Shown here: positions 1-12,644 of the stretch, one piece after another
Layout: each line of letters opens with the position of its first letter
Position numbering within the stretch: position 1 is the stretch's first letter
Assembly: GCA_022575985.1 (NCBI GenBank)
Contig: JAKSXM010000142.1
Coordinates: 1,798,001-1,862,000, forward strand
Direction: 5' to 3'
DNA: 64,000 nucleotides
Source: Anagrus nilaparvatae
Lineage: Eukaryota > Arthropoda > Insecta > Hymenoptera > Mymaridae
Position numbers and translations under genes: made by a program
Notes under the pieces: model-generated
The model's database searches: none
What the model was told of the DNA's origin: nothing
Seen by the model: the letters and a program-made list of their open reading frames with translations, nothing else

Positions 1-719
1 TAATTAACGAAAGATAATAGTTGATATAATATTTTTAAAACTTAAGGAAATAAAATAGACCGCGTGTTTAAGCAACCAGCCGGGTCAATGACTTAGTTCG
101 CATGCAACTGTATTATGAACACTCGCGTATATTTACCTCTTTATTTATTTCAGATTTAAAATTAAAAAAGACATTAATTTTATGAAATAAATATTAGAAT
201 ATAATTTATATACATTTTTAATATTAAAATATAGATTTTTTTCCAATTTTAAAGTGTTTCTACGTATTTTTTATAAAAATCGAAGCGTTTATTGCAAGTT
301 AATGGTGTTGTAATCAAAGTGATACAAAGTATATAAATACTTAAAATTGTGTTTTTATGTGAAAATTTAGTAAATATTTTGTCATTTGTTGTGAAATATA
401 GAATAAACAATGTAGTTATGATAAGTGTAATGTATTATAATTAAAAAAATATCATTTAAATAAAAAAAATGTATAATATTATTGAAAATATCGAAAACCT
501 GTTTAGTGTAAAAAAGTTAGGAATCGATTATCGATATACCTATTTAAAATAAATTTGCAATTAATAAGTGAATATAACCCTTTCCCTTCATTTATTAAAG
601 CATCACGAAAAAAATATTAAATAATTTTTTTAGTTACGCTTCTACATTTCTTTCAATTGATGTTTAAAGTAGGTTCTATCTGCTTTTTAAAATAAAAGAG
701 CGGCTGTTCATTAGATGCG
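1..719. other. AT-rich intergenic DNA, no gene seen
   Basis: Very AT-rich sequence with short A and T runs. I see no open frame with gene-like codon use, no LITAF-type exon and no obvious repeat boundary. Confidence 0.5.
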
Positions 720-1262
720 CTTAGAAAGTGTGTATTAAAGAATTTTTTTTTTTCAAAATTTTTGTCGCTAAAAAATACAAAAAACGCCAAAATTTTTTTT
801 ATTTTAGGACGTAATACTTAAGTTTTTCCTATGAAAGTACGAGTATCTAGAGTATCTACTATCTATCGTTTGTAAAGGATTTGTCCATCTGTTACTTAAT
901 TTTTCTAAATTTTTTACATAAAATAATTAAAAAAATAACATAACTAACTGGACGTAGTACCCCATTTTTTTCCATGAAAGTACTGATATTTAGAAGTATC
1001 GCTTTTACTCTATATCTCGAATCATATAATTTATTTTTTGAAAACTTTTTTCTCAAAATTTTTTTCACCAAAAAATACAAAAAATACCAATTTTCTTTTT
1101 CTTTATGGACGCAGTACTTAATTTATTTCTTTGGAAGTTTTTTTTTCAAAATTTTTTACATAATATATTTAAAAAAATACCAGAATTTTTTTTTTTTGAC
1201 GTAGTACTTAATTTATTTCTATGAAATTACTAATATCTAGAATTAACGTTTTTACTAGGTAT
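720..1262. repeat. Diverged tandem repeat, family A, copy 1
   Basis: Units share the phrases 'GACGTAGTACTTAATTT' and 'CCATGAAAGTACT', then 'ATCTAGAATTATCG'-like text, then 'CACCAAAAAATACAAAAA'. The same units recur at about 16.4-17.5 kb. Both arrays are followed by a matching flank (TTGCTATTGCTAATGAGG at about 1571 and a near match at about 17668), so they belong to one larger repeat family. The short open frames here on both strands are by-products of the repeat. Confidence 0.7.
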
Positions 1263-1313
1263 CATTTTTATTCCTCAATTTAAACATAGCAAAAAATTTT
1301 TCTTTATTCCTTT

Positions 1314-1365
1314 AGCTGGTGTAATTATATCTTCAAGATATCTTCAAGAGATAAGTACACCAGCT
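1314..1365. repeat. Small inverted repeat
   Basis: AGCTGGTGTA at the left is matched by TACACCAGCT at the right, with two copies of ATATCTTCAAGA between them. It lies between repeat family A and the block at 1.6 kb. No function is evident. Confidence 0.5.
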
Positions 1366-1619
1366 ACACCAAAAACTGTCTAGCAGACATAATTATCATA
1401 AAAGAAGATTATGTACTTGTGTAGAAAAATCTTTTTTTTATGTAAAAAATCTAATTTTTTCCATGAGATGTTAAACTAACAGTATCAAGGAAAAGATCAT
1501 TCAAAGATAATTTTTAGTTTTAATTCTTATGAAATTATACTGTGTTAGGTAAGATAGACCATTAAGAACATTTTGCTATTGCTAATGAGGAAACATAGTG
1601 CCAATTACTTGGCAGCGTA

Positions 1620-2660
1620 TTTTTATATTACTAGGGTCCCTAATTATAGAAAATCAGAAAAACGGGTGAAGTCTAAAAAAATATTAGCAGTTATTTCCGC
1701 GTTTATGACAATTCTGAACAATATGAGCTTTATTTGAAAAAGTTATGGAACCAATAATTTAAATTACTACGGTCTCTATCGACAGAAGATCAAAGTAGAC
1801 GGATAAAATTATTTAAAAAAAATTAGCAGTTATTTTCACGTTTCAGACCCTTACGATCAATATGAGCCTTACTTGAAAAAAAAATTTACCAAGAATTCCT
1901 ATATTTCTAAGTTCCCTTGAAAAGATACTAGCAGTTATTTTCTTGTTTCACACCATTTTGAACATTACCAGCCTTACTTGAAAAAATTTTGAAACCAATA
2001 GTTTCTATATTACTATAGGTTCCCTAACTATAGAAGATCAAACAAGATGGGTAAAATGTAAATAAACATTAGCAATTATTTTTGCGTTTAAAGAACATTC
2101 TGAAAGATATGAGCCATATTTGAAAAAAAATTAATTCATGTTACACTGCAAACATTTGTATGATCCTTCGGCATTGTTAATTTGAAATGTCTAGGGTCTC
2201 TGTTTGTAGGAAATCAAACCATGCGGGTAAAATTTAACAAAATATAAGCAGTTATTTTCACGTTTCAGACCATTTGGATGAATATATGCCTTATTAAAAA
2301 AAAAAATTATTTACATTACACTGCAAACATTTGTAAGGTCTTTAGCCGTTGTGAATTTGAAAACGTATAGGGTCTCTATTTTTAGGAGATCAAACCATGC
2401 GGGTAAAATGTAACAAAATATAAGCAGTTATTTTGGCGTTTCAGACGATTTTGAACAATATGAGCCTTACTTAGAAAAATTTTGGAACCAATAGTATCTA
2501 TATTAATCATGGCAGATGAAACTAGACGGGTAAATGTAAATAAACGTTAGCAATTATTGTTGCGTTTAAGAAAATTCTGAACGATATGAGCCTTATTTGA
2601 AAAAAACATATTTACCAAGAATTTCTATTTTTCTAGGGTCCCTATCTATAGAAGATTTCT
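1620..2660. repeat. Diverged tandem repeat, family B (about 130-180 bp unit, about 8 copies)
   Basis: Units carry 'AGGGTCCCTA..TATAGAAGATCAAAC', 'CGGGTAAAATGTAA', 'TTAGCAGTTATTTT', 'CGTTTCAGACCATTTTGAA' and 'ATATGAGCCTTACTTGAAAAA'. Recognisable unit starts lie near 1630, 1765, 1910, 2012, 2190, 2368, 2500 and 2632. Copies are clearly diverged, so the array is not young. Confidence 0.7.
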
Positions 2661-3440
2661 GAAAGAATATACAGAGTTACCATGTCTTCATGTTGAATTC
2701 AATGTTTCCTTGATGTATTGAAACATTCTTTTTGCCTAAATTTCAGGAACTTATTTTTTAATCAGTCTTCGCAATTTTATAGAAATATTAGCATTTTATA
2801 AGAAATTTAATTTATTTATTGTTCTAAATCAAAAATGTTGGTTTTTAATTTCCTTGCATATATTTGCATCCTTATATAGAAATCATTGTAAATTTCAAAC
2901 TTGACTTTGGGGTCTCAATTAATCAGCTCGATATTTTGGCTCAAATTTTAATTCACGTTACACTTTTTTTGCCACAATGTTTCTTCTCAGATCAAAACTC
3001 ATTAAAAATCATTAAAATTAGTCAATTATTTAGTTTTAAAAACTATTATAGTTGGAAATCAATTAAAAATAGCCAAAAATTTGAATAAATCCTCGTGCCT
3101 TCATTTTACCACCATTTTGGTAAAATAAATTCAATAAATCTACCTGGATCAGCTATTTGCTGAAGATGCATTTAACAGTTAAGTGATTAAAACTAAAATT
3201 TTGGGAGATCTATCTAGACAATGAAAAAGCTCACGATAAAAGATTCTGAAAACATTTAATCAAATAAAAAATTTTATTCAATTTTAAAAAATGGTATTTA
3301 TATTTTTAAAAAATATAATAATTTTTTTATCCTTTTTACTTTTTTGGTTTTCCCTTTGCATTATTTTCGATGACAAATATCTGTTTGAATTCCCTTCTAT
3401 ACTTTCTTTCGTTCTTCGGGATTCTCCGTGTAGAACAGTG
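2661..3440. other. Intergenic DNA, nothing recognised
   Basis: AT-rich. The short open frames of 70-86 codons are dominated by Phe, Lys, Ile and Asn, overlap on both strands and have no splice or domain support. Confidence 0.45.
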
Positions 3441-4350
3441 GGAGAAAAAAAATTGATTTTGGGCAAAAAAAAAAAAAATGATTTTGGGCAAAATAAAAAA
3501 TTATCAAAAAAATCTAGTTCCCCCACTTCATTAGCACTTTTTTTATTATAAAACTTGGTTTATAATGAGTTTTAACTAATTCAAATGGTTTAAAGCGAAT
3601 AAAGCGAAAATTTCTAAAAATAAAAAAATTTGCAAACTCACTTAAATCCATTTATGTCAGGTTTTTTGAGATCTCTGACTTAGTAAACCATATTGATTTA
3701 AGTTTTTAACTGTTTCAGACCTTTTTCAATACCAAACAACGAAAAATTAAAACAAAAAAAAAATTTGACATTTTTCTATACATACACCTTTCGATTTTGG
3801 GCAAAATAAAAATTTTCAAAAAAATCCATTTCCCCCATTTTATCAGCACTTTTTTTATTAGAAAACTTGGTTTAAATGGTATTTTCACCAATTCTAGTGG
3901 TTTTATGCAAATAAAGTCAAAATTTCTAAAAATACAAACATTTTCAAATTCACTTAAATCCATTTATGTCAGGTTTTATGGGCTCTCTGACCCAGTAAAC
4001 CATATTGATTTAACTTTTTAACTGTTTCAGACCTTTTTCAATACCATAGACCTTTTTCAATACGAAAAATTAATTTAAAAAAAATTTTGACATTTTTCCA
4101 TACCCCTTTCGATTTTGGCCAAAATAAAAATTGTCAAGAAAATCCAGTTACCCAATTTCATCAGCACTTTTTTCATTAGAAAACTTGGTTTTTAGTGATT
4201 TTTAACTAATTTAATTTAATAAATTTCTAAAAATGAAAAAATTTTGGTTTTTTAAGCTCTGTGACCCGGTAAATTGTATTGATATAAGTTTTTAATTCTT
4301 TCAAACCTTTTTTGGTATCAGACAACGAAAAATTTTAAGAAAAAAATAAT
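3441..4350. repeat. Satellite-like tandem repeat, family C, array 1 (about 310-bp unit)
   Basis: About three diverged units start with 'TTTCGATTTTGG(G/C)CAAAATAAAA' near 3480, 3792 and 4110. Each contains 'CATCAGCACTTTTTTTATTA', 'AACTCACTTAAATCCATTTA' and 'CCATATTGATTTAAGTTTTT'. A second, better preserved array of the same unit lies at 58.2-60.0 kb. The two arrays bracket almost the whole window. Confidence 0.8.
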
Positions 4351-5255
4351 CTTGAATTTTTTTTTATAAAGCTTTGCATAACAAAGTGTAAAAATTTAGT
4401 TTGGTTTCAAGAGAGTCACCCTGGTGACTTTCCGAAACTAGCAGGTTTTCTGTTCGTACAATGAATCCTTGGCCAAAGGTCTAGAAATTCGTTATCTGGA
4501 TAGCAATTAGTGCATTTGAAGCCGTCTATAAGTGTTTTTAAAAAAGTCACCCAAATTTTTATGGTCTGCCTGCCTGTTAGTACTATATTCAACGCTTTTC
4601 TACGTAACAGTTTGCTAATTAAACTATTCATCTTAAAAATGAATAAATCTAGTTAAAAAATTTTTCATTCTTAAAAATAAATGAATAATTAAATAAAAAG
4701 CTATAAACCAGATCACGCATTACTAATTTTCTACTTGCCACTCCTCGTCAGAATTTAATATCATATAAAATTAAGATATTGTGTGATATTAAAGCTAATA
4801 ATAAAATTTATAAATGAAATTCGCGTAATTTTAGAGTAATAATATTAAAAAATCAACAATACACTTTTTTAGATTAAAACGTAAACCACATTAATTATAA
4901 ACTTTACCCTATAGTGAGTAATAACAGATTCTCTAAATTAATCAAACAAACAAATTGAACCCTAATTATATATTATGATTAATCTTTTAATCCATTCTTT
5001 TAATCAATATTTGCATTTTTGTCACTAAATAGAAATACTCCGTGTTACTATACCACCTTTTAACCAAATCAATAATACAATTAGTGCATATCTAGATACA
5101 TTATGAAGTAGGTGTATAACGTGATGCTAAAATACGTCAGGTCACAGTTTTACTACTGCACTCGTCGAACATTGGTTTAAAAATGAAAAAAACATTTTAA
5201 ACAATTATTCAAATACTTTTTACCATCAAATTTTGTTGTTTACCATATACTGAAT
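4351..5255. other. Intergenic DNA upstream of the L1 leader exon
   Basis: No gene recognised. Near its end (5129-5141) is TAAAATACGTCAG, which recurs at about 42077 upstream of L10. An 'ACGTCA' cAMP-response-element half-site lies inside it. This is a weak regulatory candidate only. Confidence 0.4.
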
Positions 5256-5264
5256 TTTTATATT

Positions 5265-5301
5265 TAATAAAAAATATACTTTTTTACTGCTGGAATTAAA
5301 G
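5265..5301 (+). other. Probable non-coding first exon of L1 (3' end)
   Basis: The 3' end reads CTGCTGGAATTAAAG|GTAAAA. It matches the same position in L2 (CTGAAGATTAAAAG|GTAA), L3 (CTGAGAATTTAAAG|GTAA), L5 and L9. The 5' end of the exon cannot be set from sequence. It would splice to the acceptor TAG|ATAAATT at 6384, about 1.1 kb downstream. Confidence 0.5.
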
Positions 5302-6399
5302 GTAAAAATAATATTTTAGTATATGAAAATTACGTTAAACTTAATTTTTGCACTTATTTTGTAGAAATATTAATTATGTAATTGTGGGCTCATTGTTGTG
5401 AATGCCTAAAATTAATCATATTAAGATTTGAAAATATTTGCCATTTTAGTGAAAACATGTTCATTGCAATTTTTATGCGTAGATCTTAAGACGAAATTTT
5501 ATTATCTGATAAAATGTCCCTGCAAAAAAATGAAACCATTTATCTACAAAAAGATTAATAATAGTACTAAAAAACACCTCAAAATTTATTGATTTAAAAA
5601 AAATAATATTATAAACAAGTTATTAAAAAAATTTTTTGTTTACATAAATTATGTCCTCGTTTTTATAAAAATAAATAATAATATGTTTTTCTGTTTACAT
5701 TTTATTTTGTATTTTTTACGATCCCTTTAGTAGTTGTACATTCTAAAATTATTATTAAAATATTATCTTTACGAGTATTCGAATTAACGTACTTCAATTA
5801 TTTGTAGTCATTAATAATTAGTAGATGACTGATATAGATTGTATTGCTTAAATAGTTAAGAAAAAGTAGATAATCTTTTAAACTTAAGGCATTTCCAGTT
5901 TCTAATTAAGGGTCAAATTTGAATCTCCCATTTTTAGGGTTTATTACTTTTTAGGTAACACGATTCTCCAATTATTCAAAAATTTCAAAAACTATTTTAA
6001 TTTATGATTTTTATTTTAATAGTGTAAAATAAATGAATTTCTATGTGTATACAATATTGATAAAAAAGAAAATCAATGAATACATTTTTGCATGTTTATA
6101 AAAATTACGAATAAAAAAAATATTTATTATATTGATTTTTCATTTTGAAATTTAATAATTTGCAGAAAATTTACAAGGTTTTTTTTTTTAAATTAATTAT
6201 TTTAATTAACTCAATTATTTGCAATATCTCTTGCAGTATTTTACAATTTTCAATAAAATTCAATTTTTGAAAAGCCTACTTATTTATGAATAAAGCAATA
6301 CAATCACTTTTTCAAAACTGAAAATTATTTTAAACAATTGTTTCATCAATTTTTCCCTTTATAATGCACCTTAAATTTTCTAGATAAATTGATATAAAA

Positions 6400-7654
6400 A
6401 TGGATCACCATAAAGAAGATCCACCAGCAGTTGCATCAACTCCAGTACCTTTATACACCAATACAGCAGGTATTAACATTTGGAAATGAAAGTTGATTTA
6501 GGTAAAATATATAAAAATGTAAAATATTTTTATTTTTAAGGAGCAACTGTTGTTGTTGCAACTCCGACCGAATTTGGACCAGGGCCTCAATCTACTAATT
6601 GTCCTAATTGTCACACTCCAATCGTATCAAAGGTTAAATTTGAGGCAACTAAAAAAACTCACATAATTGCATTATTATTATGTTTAGTTGGGTATACTTA
6701 TTTGAATATAATTATTAATAAGGTGAAGAGCCAGAACCTGGGTGACCATCACAATTTCACTTAAGCCTAAACATAATTTATGATTTTCATAAATACTTGA
6801 TATGGTAATTTTTTAACCAAATCGGAATAAACTAAATGACCAGGTCTTTAAAACAAAGTATTTCGTACGAAAATAAGCCTCCTTGCGCGCCTGCATGTCA
6901 TTTTTTAGCTACTAAGATTCTATTCTCGATTTTTGGCAGCCTCTTTCTTTTTTTGTATGCATTTTAAGAATGTATGTTACTAAGTAAATCTTGTAAAAAC
7001 TTAATTTTTTATGGAAATTTTTTTTCCTTGTGAGGGCCCATTGGAAAAATTTTCCATGAATGCGTTTACCAGAATAAATAAGAAAAATTAGCTCGCTTTT
7101 TTTTTTAAATATCCAAAAAGAATAGAACTTTAGGAGCTAGAAAATGACATGGAAAATTATTTTTATTCAAAAATGGCCATGAAATTTATTCTAATTTCGT
7201 TTAAAAATTCCCTTCTAAGTTATTAAAATAATTAAATTTATTAGATGTATTTTTCTTGCACGATAAAGTATCCCTAAAATTATTAAATTAGTTACTTGAA
7301 AATGTAAACGAATTCTTATTTGAACCAGTCAAATAAGTTATAATTTTTGGGAATAAAATTTCATTTTAAATCCCAGACTAATGTCATTAAATTTATTTCA
7401 ACAAAACTATCCACACAAAGCTAATTTTTTTTAGCTAATTTGAGTTTTTTTTAGTATACTATATTTGAATTCTTAGGCATTCAGGTTTAAGGTTTTTACC
7501 TTACATTATATTATCAAATTTAAAATATAAATCATTATAATTATTTTCTAGGTGTATCTGCTGTGCACCATGTGTTTATTGTACAGATTCCTGTATGGGT
7601 ACAAGACATTATTGTCCAAACTGCAATGCTTATTTGGGACAATGTGACAATTAG
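6400..7654 (+). CDS. L1: LITAF/SIMPLE-domain protein, 107 aa, three coding exons
   Basis: Exons are 6400-6469, 6541-6691 and 7552-7654; phases 1 and 2 agree and the sum is 324 nt. The product has a short proline- and threonine-rich tail (about residues 1-40), then the LITAF domain: CPNC knuckle (about 44-47), KKTHIIALLLCL hydrophobic stretch, a Cys-rich turn (CICCAPCVYC) and the closing HYCPNC before YLG. Known members sit on the cytosolic face of late endosomes and lysosomes, where the two CxxC halves bind one zinc around a membrane-embedded helix. The ATG lies just after AG|ATAAATTGATATAAAA, the array's common leader acceptor. All key cysteines are present. Confidence is high for the family; the specific role is unknown. 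Confidence 0.93.
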
Positions 7655-8706
7655 TTTTTATGCTTCTTTATATTTATTCATTGTTTGAAGTCTTACTATA
7701 CGTTTCATCGATTGATACCTTAATTAGAAAATTGGCTATTATTATTGTCAGCGAACTAATTTAGATGCTTTTTCCGATAACTAAAAATAATGATCTTTTG
7801 CACGTGCTTCTTTATTTTTTAAGTTGAAAAAAATAAATGCTTTGAAAATAAAATTTTAAAAAATAAAAAAAGTATTGATAGATTAGCCTTAATTTTTTTA
7901 GCAATAAATTTTATAAACTAACAGTTTTTAAATTATAAAATAAAAAAGTATGCAAAAAATAAGTAATCAAAACAAAAAATTATTAAGAAATATAATTTTT
8001 TTAAATTGGCCCAATATTACTTACACGGCCGTTTCCATTTTTCTAGCTTTGGATTTAGGGGTAGATGATTTAATTTAATTTAATTTAATTTTTAACCAAC
8101 TGACTTATCTTAGCCCGGCTTAGCTCTTTTGTACACTGACTGACACCTTTGAATCAATGAGGCTCGACATTAAAATATGCTAATAGAATTTCTACTAATT
8201 TAATGTCGCCGCTATTGAATTAATAAATAATTCTAATATTTTTCAGATTTTTGTACCAGTTCATAAACGACCACCAGTACCTTAAAAATCGTTCAAGATT
8301 TGATTATTTTCATATTATTTATTAATTTTGAGTTAAAAAATAGAAAAAAATATTGAAACTGAAGGATCACTGCAAATCAAAAAAAAAAATTAAGTGATTA
8401 TCATTAGAATCATTAGAGAAACAAAGAATTGAAATTTTTAGGTCGTTCAAATACTAGACCATTTTCTTATACACGGTTTTCCCATTTAAAATTTGGTCTT
8501 TCATGTACTGGTACAAAAAACATGTCGTGAATATCACTTAATTTCACAAAATAAAATGCTAATCGGGACAAAATTTTTGTATTAATGTATTAATAAGGAG
8601 TTGCATTTATCATTAAAAAGAAAACTTGTATTAAATATTTCACTTTTAATGAAGAAAAATCCTTAACCGTTCATGTACTAGTACGAGTACGTTAAATATT
8701 TATATA
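7655..8706. other. L1 3' flank and intergenic DNA
   Basis: Several AATAAA-type signals follow the L1 stop (for example near 7845), consistent with a 3' UTR. Nothing else is recognised apart from short runs such as repeated TTTAA near 8070. Confidence 0.4.
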
Positions 8707-9131
8707 CACTGTAAAAAATAACTTTCTTATATTAACAAAAAAATTCGAACATTTTCGAAAAATTAGTAAATTTTCGAAAAAATTTGTAAATATTCGAAAA
8801 AAATCGAAAATTTACTAAATTTAGTATATGATCAAAAAATTGGAGTATTCGATTTTTTTTTGTGAATTCGCAAGAAAAATGGATAATTTTCAATTTTTTT
8901 TCGAAAATTTACAAAAAATAGTTGTAAATTTCCGGAAAATAGTTGTGAATTTATAACTTTTTTCCTAAAATCACAAAAAAAAATCGAGATTTCTCGAATT
9001 TTTCGATAATATACTAAAATTAGTAAATTTACAATTTTTATCGAAAATTTACAAAATTTTTTGAAAATTTACTAATTTTTCGAAAAAATTCTATTTTTTT
9101 TGTAAATCTAAGAAAGTTACTTTTTATAGTG
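8707..9131. mobile_element. Foldback MITE, CACTGTAAAA family, copy 1 (425 bp)
   Basis: It starts CACTGTAAAAAATAACTTTC and ends with the near inverted copy GAAAGTTACTTTTTATAGTG. It is flanked by TA on both sides, as expected of a 2-bp target duplication of the Tc1/mariner type. Nearly the whole length is self-complementary, built from repeated AAATTTAC and TTTTTCGAAAA modules. There is no coding capacity. Confidence 0.8.
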
Positions 9132-9539
9132 TATGTAAACATTTTATATGTATTAAATACAATTTGTTAAGTAAATTTATCATAAATTTATTATGCTTCA
9201 TGAAATTAAAAGGTAATTAGCTAAGTATTGTGATATTCAATTAAAAAAATCAATTTAATTTAATTTCTGATAATAAAAATAAATAAATTTGCTTTTTAAA
9301 ATCAATTTATGTATAGAAATAAATATTGAATTTTTCATTTACTGTAAAAAATGGAAATGCTTAATGTTTTTATCTTTTTTAAACCAATTAACAATAAATA
9401 AATATATAAACTAGCTATGAAAAAGATTGAATTTATATTCCTGTGGGTTTTTAGTTCAGCATAGACACTTGTTTAGTAAGTTTTTGAATGTAAAAAAAAT
9501 TGTTCAAGGATTTTTCAAAATTTTATAGTGCATATCGTT

Positions 9540-9584
9540 GTTTTTTTCTAGATTTCATAAATATTCGCTGCTGAAGATTAAAAG
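9540..9584 (+). other. Probable non-coding first exon of L2 (3' end)
   Basis: It ends CGCTGCTGAAGATTAAAAG|GTAAAA, the same leader-exon signature as in L1, L3, L5 and L9. The matching acceptor is CAG|ATAAATTTTCC at 10675, giving a 1.1-kb 5' UTR intron like that of L1. Confidence 0.5.
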
Positions 9585-10693
9585 GTAAAAAAAATTGTTT
9601 TAAGGATAAAAATTTTTTAACTTTTTTTAAGTTTTTGGTTTCATATAACAAATATTAACGGATTAGCTCAATAAAACCTTTTGTTTATATTTTCTATAAG
9701 TTTCATAGTAATCGTTAATTTAAAAGTTCAAAATATTTCATTGATACACTTTAAGAATTTTATTGTTTTTTTAATTTCTTTAAGTAACCAAATTTAAGGC
9801 TCTTGTTGCAAAATAGACTATTTTTAGACCTGTTGTGGAGCCCTTTTTCGTAGTCAAATTTTATCCTTAATAGGTCGTTGAATTTTTCAAACGGTTATTT
9901 ATGTTTTTTTGGTCGCTGAATACGAATAAGATACCAGTTTTTACTAAATATAGTTTAGTTTCCCACAATAGGCAACTTTAGGCTGATTTTTTTGATTTTT
10001 TTCTGTATTATCAAATATTTCTTATGTTTTTTGGGTTGCTGAATACGAATATTTAGAAAATACCGAAAAAAATAATTTTTTGTTGCCTATTGCAGGGAAC
10101 TGGACCATATAAGGTAAAAACCGATATTATATTCTTGTTCAGTGACCCAAAAACGTAATTACCCGTTGGAAAAATCCATTGTCCTATTAAAAATAAAATT
10201 TATCTACGTCATGTCAGGTCTATTGAATTGTATTATGGATTTTAATTTTATTTTTCTTGTTTCAACGAATTCAATAATGTTCACATTAAAAAAAATTTTT
10301 TTTTTTGCATGTTTGTCAGTATTATAAATGAAAAATATTAATATATTAATTTTCACTTATATTTTTTGCACGAAGAATTAATTAAACAAATATTCCATTT
10401 TATTATTTATTAAATTATATTAAATTACTATTTACAAAAAAAATATTCGCGACATGATTATTTCCTCGAATTAATGAATGGAAAATCAAATAAAAGCTCT
10501 CCCTATTTAAATTTAATAACTTTTTTTTTAAATTCACTAAAAGAAAATTTGAAGTCAAAACAGGAAACAAATTTTTCTTGCCATTTTAGCGGAATTCCGC
10601 TAGCCACAAGCGGATTCTTTTTTCAGTGTGTAAACAAAAAATAATTATTTCATTATTTTTTCAGATAAATTTTCCGAGCAATTTATTGATCCA

Positions 10694-12067
10694 ATGGCAG
10701 GTCATATAGACACTTTTCCATCAACATCTCCTGATATTGTATCAAATCCAAAATCGAAATCCCTAGGAGGTAAAAAAATTAAAAAACAATAAATAATTTT
10801 AAAAAATCTAATTTAATTGTTTTATTCTCAGAAAGATTGTATAAATCAATAAATGGTGAAATAAACGCTATTCCGCCACCAGTTGCACCATTACCAAAAC
10901 CAAGATATCCTTCAGGTAAATATAAACTTATTTCTCTGCTGATATTCAAAAGATAATTGAAAAAAAAGTATTGATTTTTTTTTATATATTCAATTTTTTA
11001 AAAATTGATAATTAAGCTGAATTGAAAACTAAATTCGAGATATAAAAAAAAACTGTAATTGATTTAAGAGCGAAAAAAAATTGCATATTAATTTTCTCAC
11101 CAAAACTACAGTTCTAAGCCAAATTCTCGCAAAGCCATTTAGGTTCTTATTTTAATTAATAATTAACTGTATCAAAAATATTTTAAAACTTTTCAATCAC
11201 ACAATTGCATAATATTTTAAAATGAATTTTCCTTAAAGGTGTCGACCCCATAATTTTTTTATATTCAGAAACTAAAAAACCTTATAATCGGTTTATGCAA
11301 ACACAACGTAAATGCATTGATATATATTTAATACAGCTAAGGTCCTAGAACTTGAATAATCCAAGTCCCTAAACCTGAATTATTCTAAGTCCCTAAATCG
11401 AAATTATTCTAAGTCCCATTTGACCCCGCCTCTACTTGATTTTTGGATTTTCAGGGCACTACTCCCTATAAACATGTTCCATATTAATAATTAATTATTG
11501 ACATTTTTGTAAAGGAATTGAGCGAACAGGTGCGAAATTATTTGGACCTGAACCACAACCATTTGAATGCCCCAAATGTAAGAATTTTGTGACAACGAAG
11601 GTTAAACTTAGGGCAACGAAGTTTACTAATTCATTATGCTGCGTCTTATGTTGCGTTGGGTAAGTACAAAAATTTTTTTAATCAATTGATTGAAGCTGAA
11701 TTTTGTATTTTCAAATAAAAATTTTTATGGAAAAAATAGTTGAAATCTGAAATTGTTTTACAAAAATAATTATTTAATTAATTATAATAATTAAAAATGA
11801 CGAAAAATAATTTTTATAATTTTTATCTTGTAAAAAACTTAGATTTGTACAAGATTTTTAAATAGAATAATAGAAACGTTTAGTTTTAGTGTTTTTAAAA
11901 ATTTTTTTATGGAAATCAGTTTAAATTAAATTATATTTTTTTCTTTTTTCAGATGTTGGTGTTGCGCACCATGTATTTATTGCTCAAAAACCTTTAAGGG
12001 TATAAAACATTACTGTCCAACTTGCAAATCTTATTTGGGAGAATATTACGAAAGGATTCATGTTTGA
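10694..12067 (+). CDS. L2: LITAF-domain protein, 139 aa, four coding exons
   Basis: Exons are 10694-10769, 10832-10915, 11515-11659 and 11953-12067, with consistent phases and a sum of 420 nt. It has one more N-terminal exon than L1, L3 and L4, adding a proline-rich tail (IPPPVAPLPKPRYPSG). The LITAF domain has CPKC at the first knuckle, TNSLCCVLCCVG in the hydrophobic segment, CWCCAPCIYC at the turn and HYCPTC at the second knuckle. The C terminus is longer than that of its neighbours (YYERIHV). The hydrophobic segment is unusually rich in cysteine, which could mean palmitoylation. A repeat of the G-rich family lies in the third coding intron region and ends about 20 bases before the exon-3 acceptor. 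Confidence 0.9.
11250..11495 (-). repeat. G-rich 'GGAACATGTT' repeat, copy in L2 intron
   Basis: Read on the minus strand it begins ATGGAACATGTTTATAGGGA, continues through a G-rich stretch and repeated 'GGGACTTAGAATAATTTCG' phrases. The same arrangement is seen at 22.3, 23.2 and 35.0 kb. It ends about 20 bases before the acceptor of L2 coding exon 3. Confidence 0.6.
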
Positions 12068-12257
12068 TTTTTGTACAGCAGTCCACATTTTTTCCTAACT
12101 GTTTGCTTCATTTTTTTTTTTAAATTTCAATGCTGAATGTTAATTTTATTAATCACTTTTAAAAAAATGTATGATTTTAATTATAATTCAATTGCACGTA
12201 TACTAATAAAATTATTTAATTGTATATAAAACAATGTGCAAATATTCTATGTAAGTA

Positions 12258-12644
12258 CACTGTAAAAAGTAACTTTCTTAGATTTACAAAAAAAAAATGA
12301 AATTTTTTCGAAAAATTAGTGAATTTTCAAAAAATTTTGCAAATATTCGATAAAAATCGTAAATTTACTAAATTTAGTATATTATCGAAAAATTCGAGAA
12401 TTCTTGATTTTTTTTTGTGAATTTACGAAAAAAGTTGTAAATTCACAACTATTTTTCGGAAATTTACAACTATTTTTTGAAAATTTTCGAAAAAAAATTG
12501 TAAATTATCAATTTTTCTTGCGAATTCACAAAAAAAATCGAGAATACATTTTTTGTTAATATACTAAATTTAGTAAATTTACGATTTTTTTCGAATATTT
12601 AGAAATTTTTTTTTTGTAAATTTAAGAAGTTACTTTTTACAGTG
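12258..12644. mobile_element. Foldback MITE, CACTGTAAAA family, copy 2 (387 bp)
   Basis: Tips are CACTGTAAAAAGTAACTTTC and its complement ending ACTTTTTACAGTG; flanking TA on both sides gives a 2-bp target duplication. The interior is self-complementary AAATTTAC-type modules. It lies about 190 bases after the L2 stop. Confidence 0.8.

Noticed and set aside
3284..4021. Several 74-86 codon frames on both strands
   Set aside because: They overlap one another within satellite-like repeats and are made mostly of Phe, Lys, Ile and Asn.
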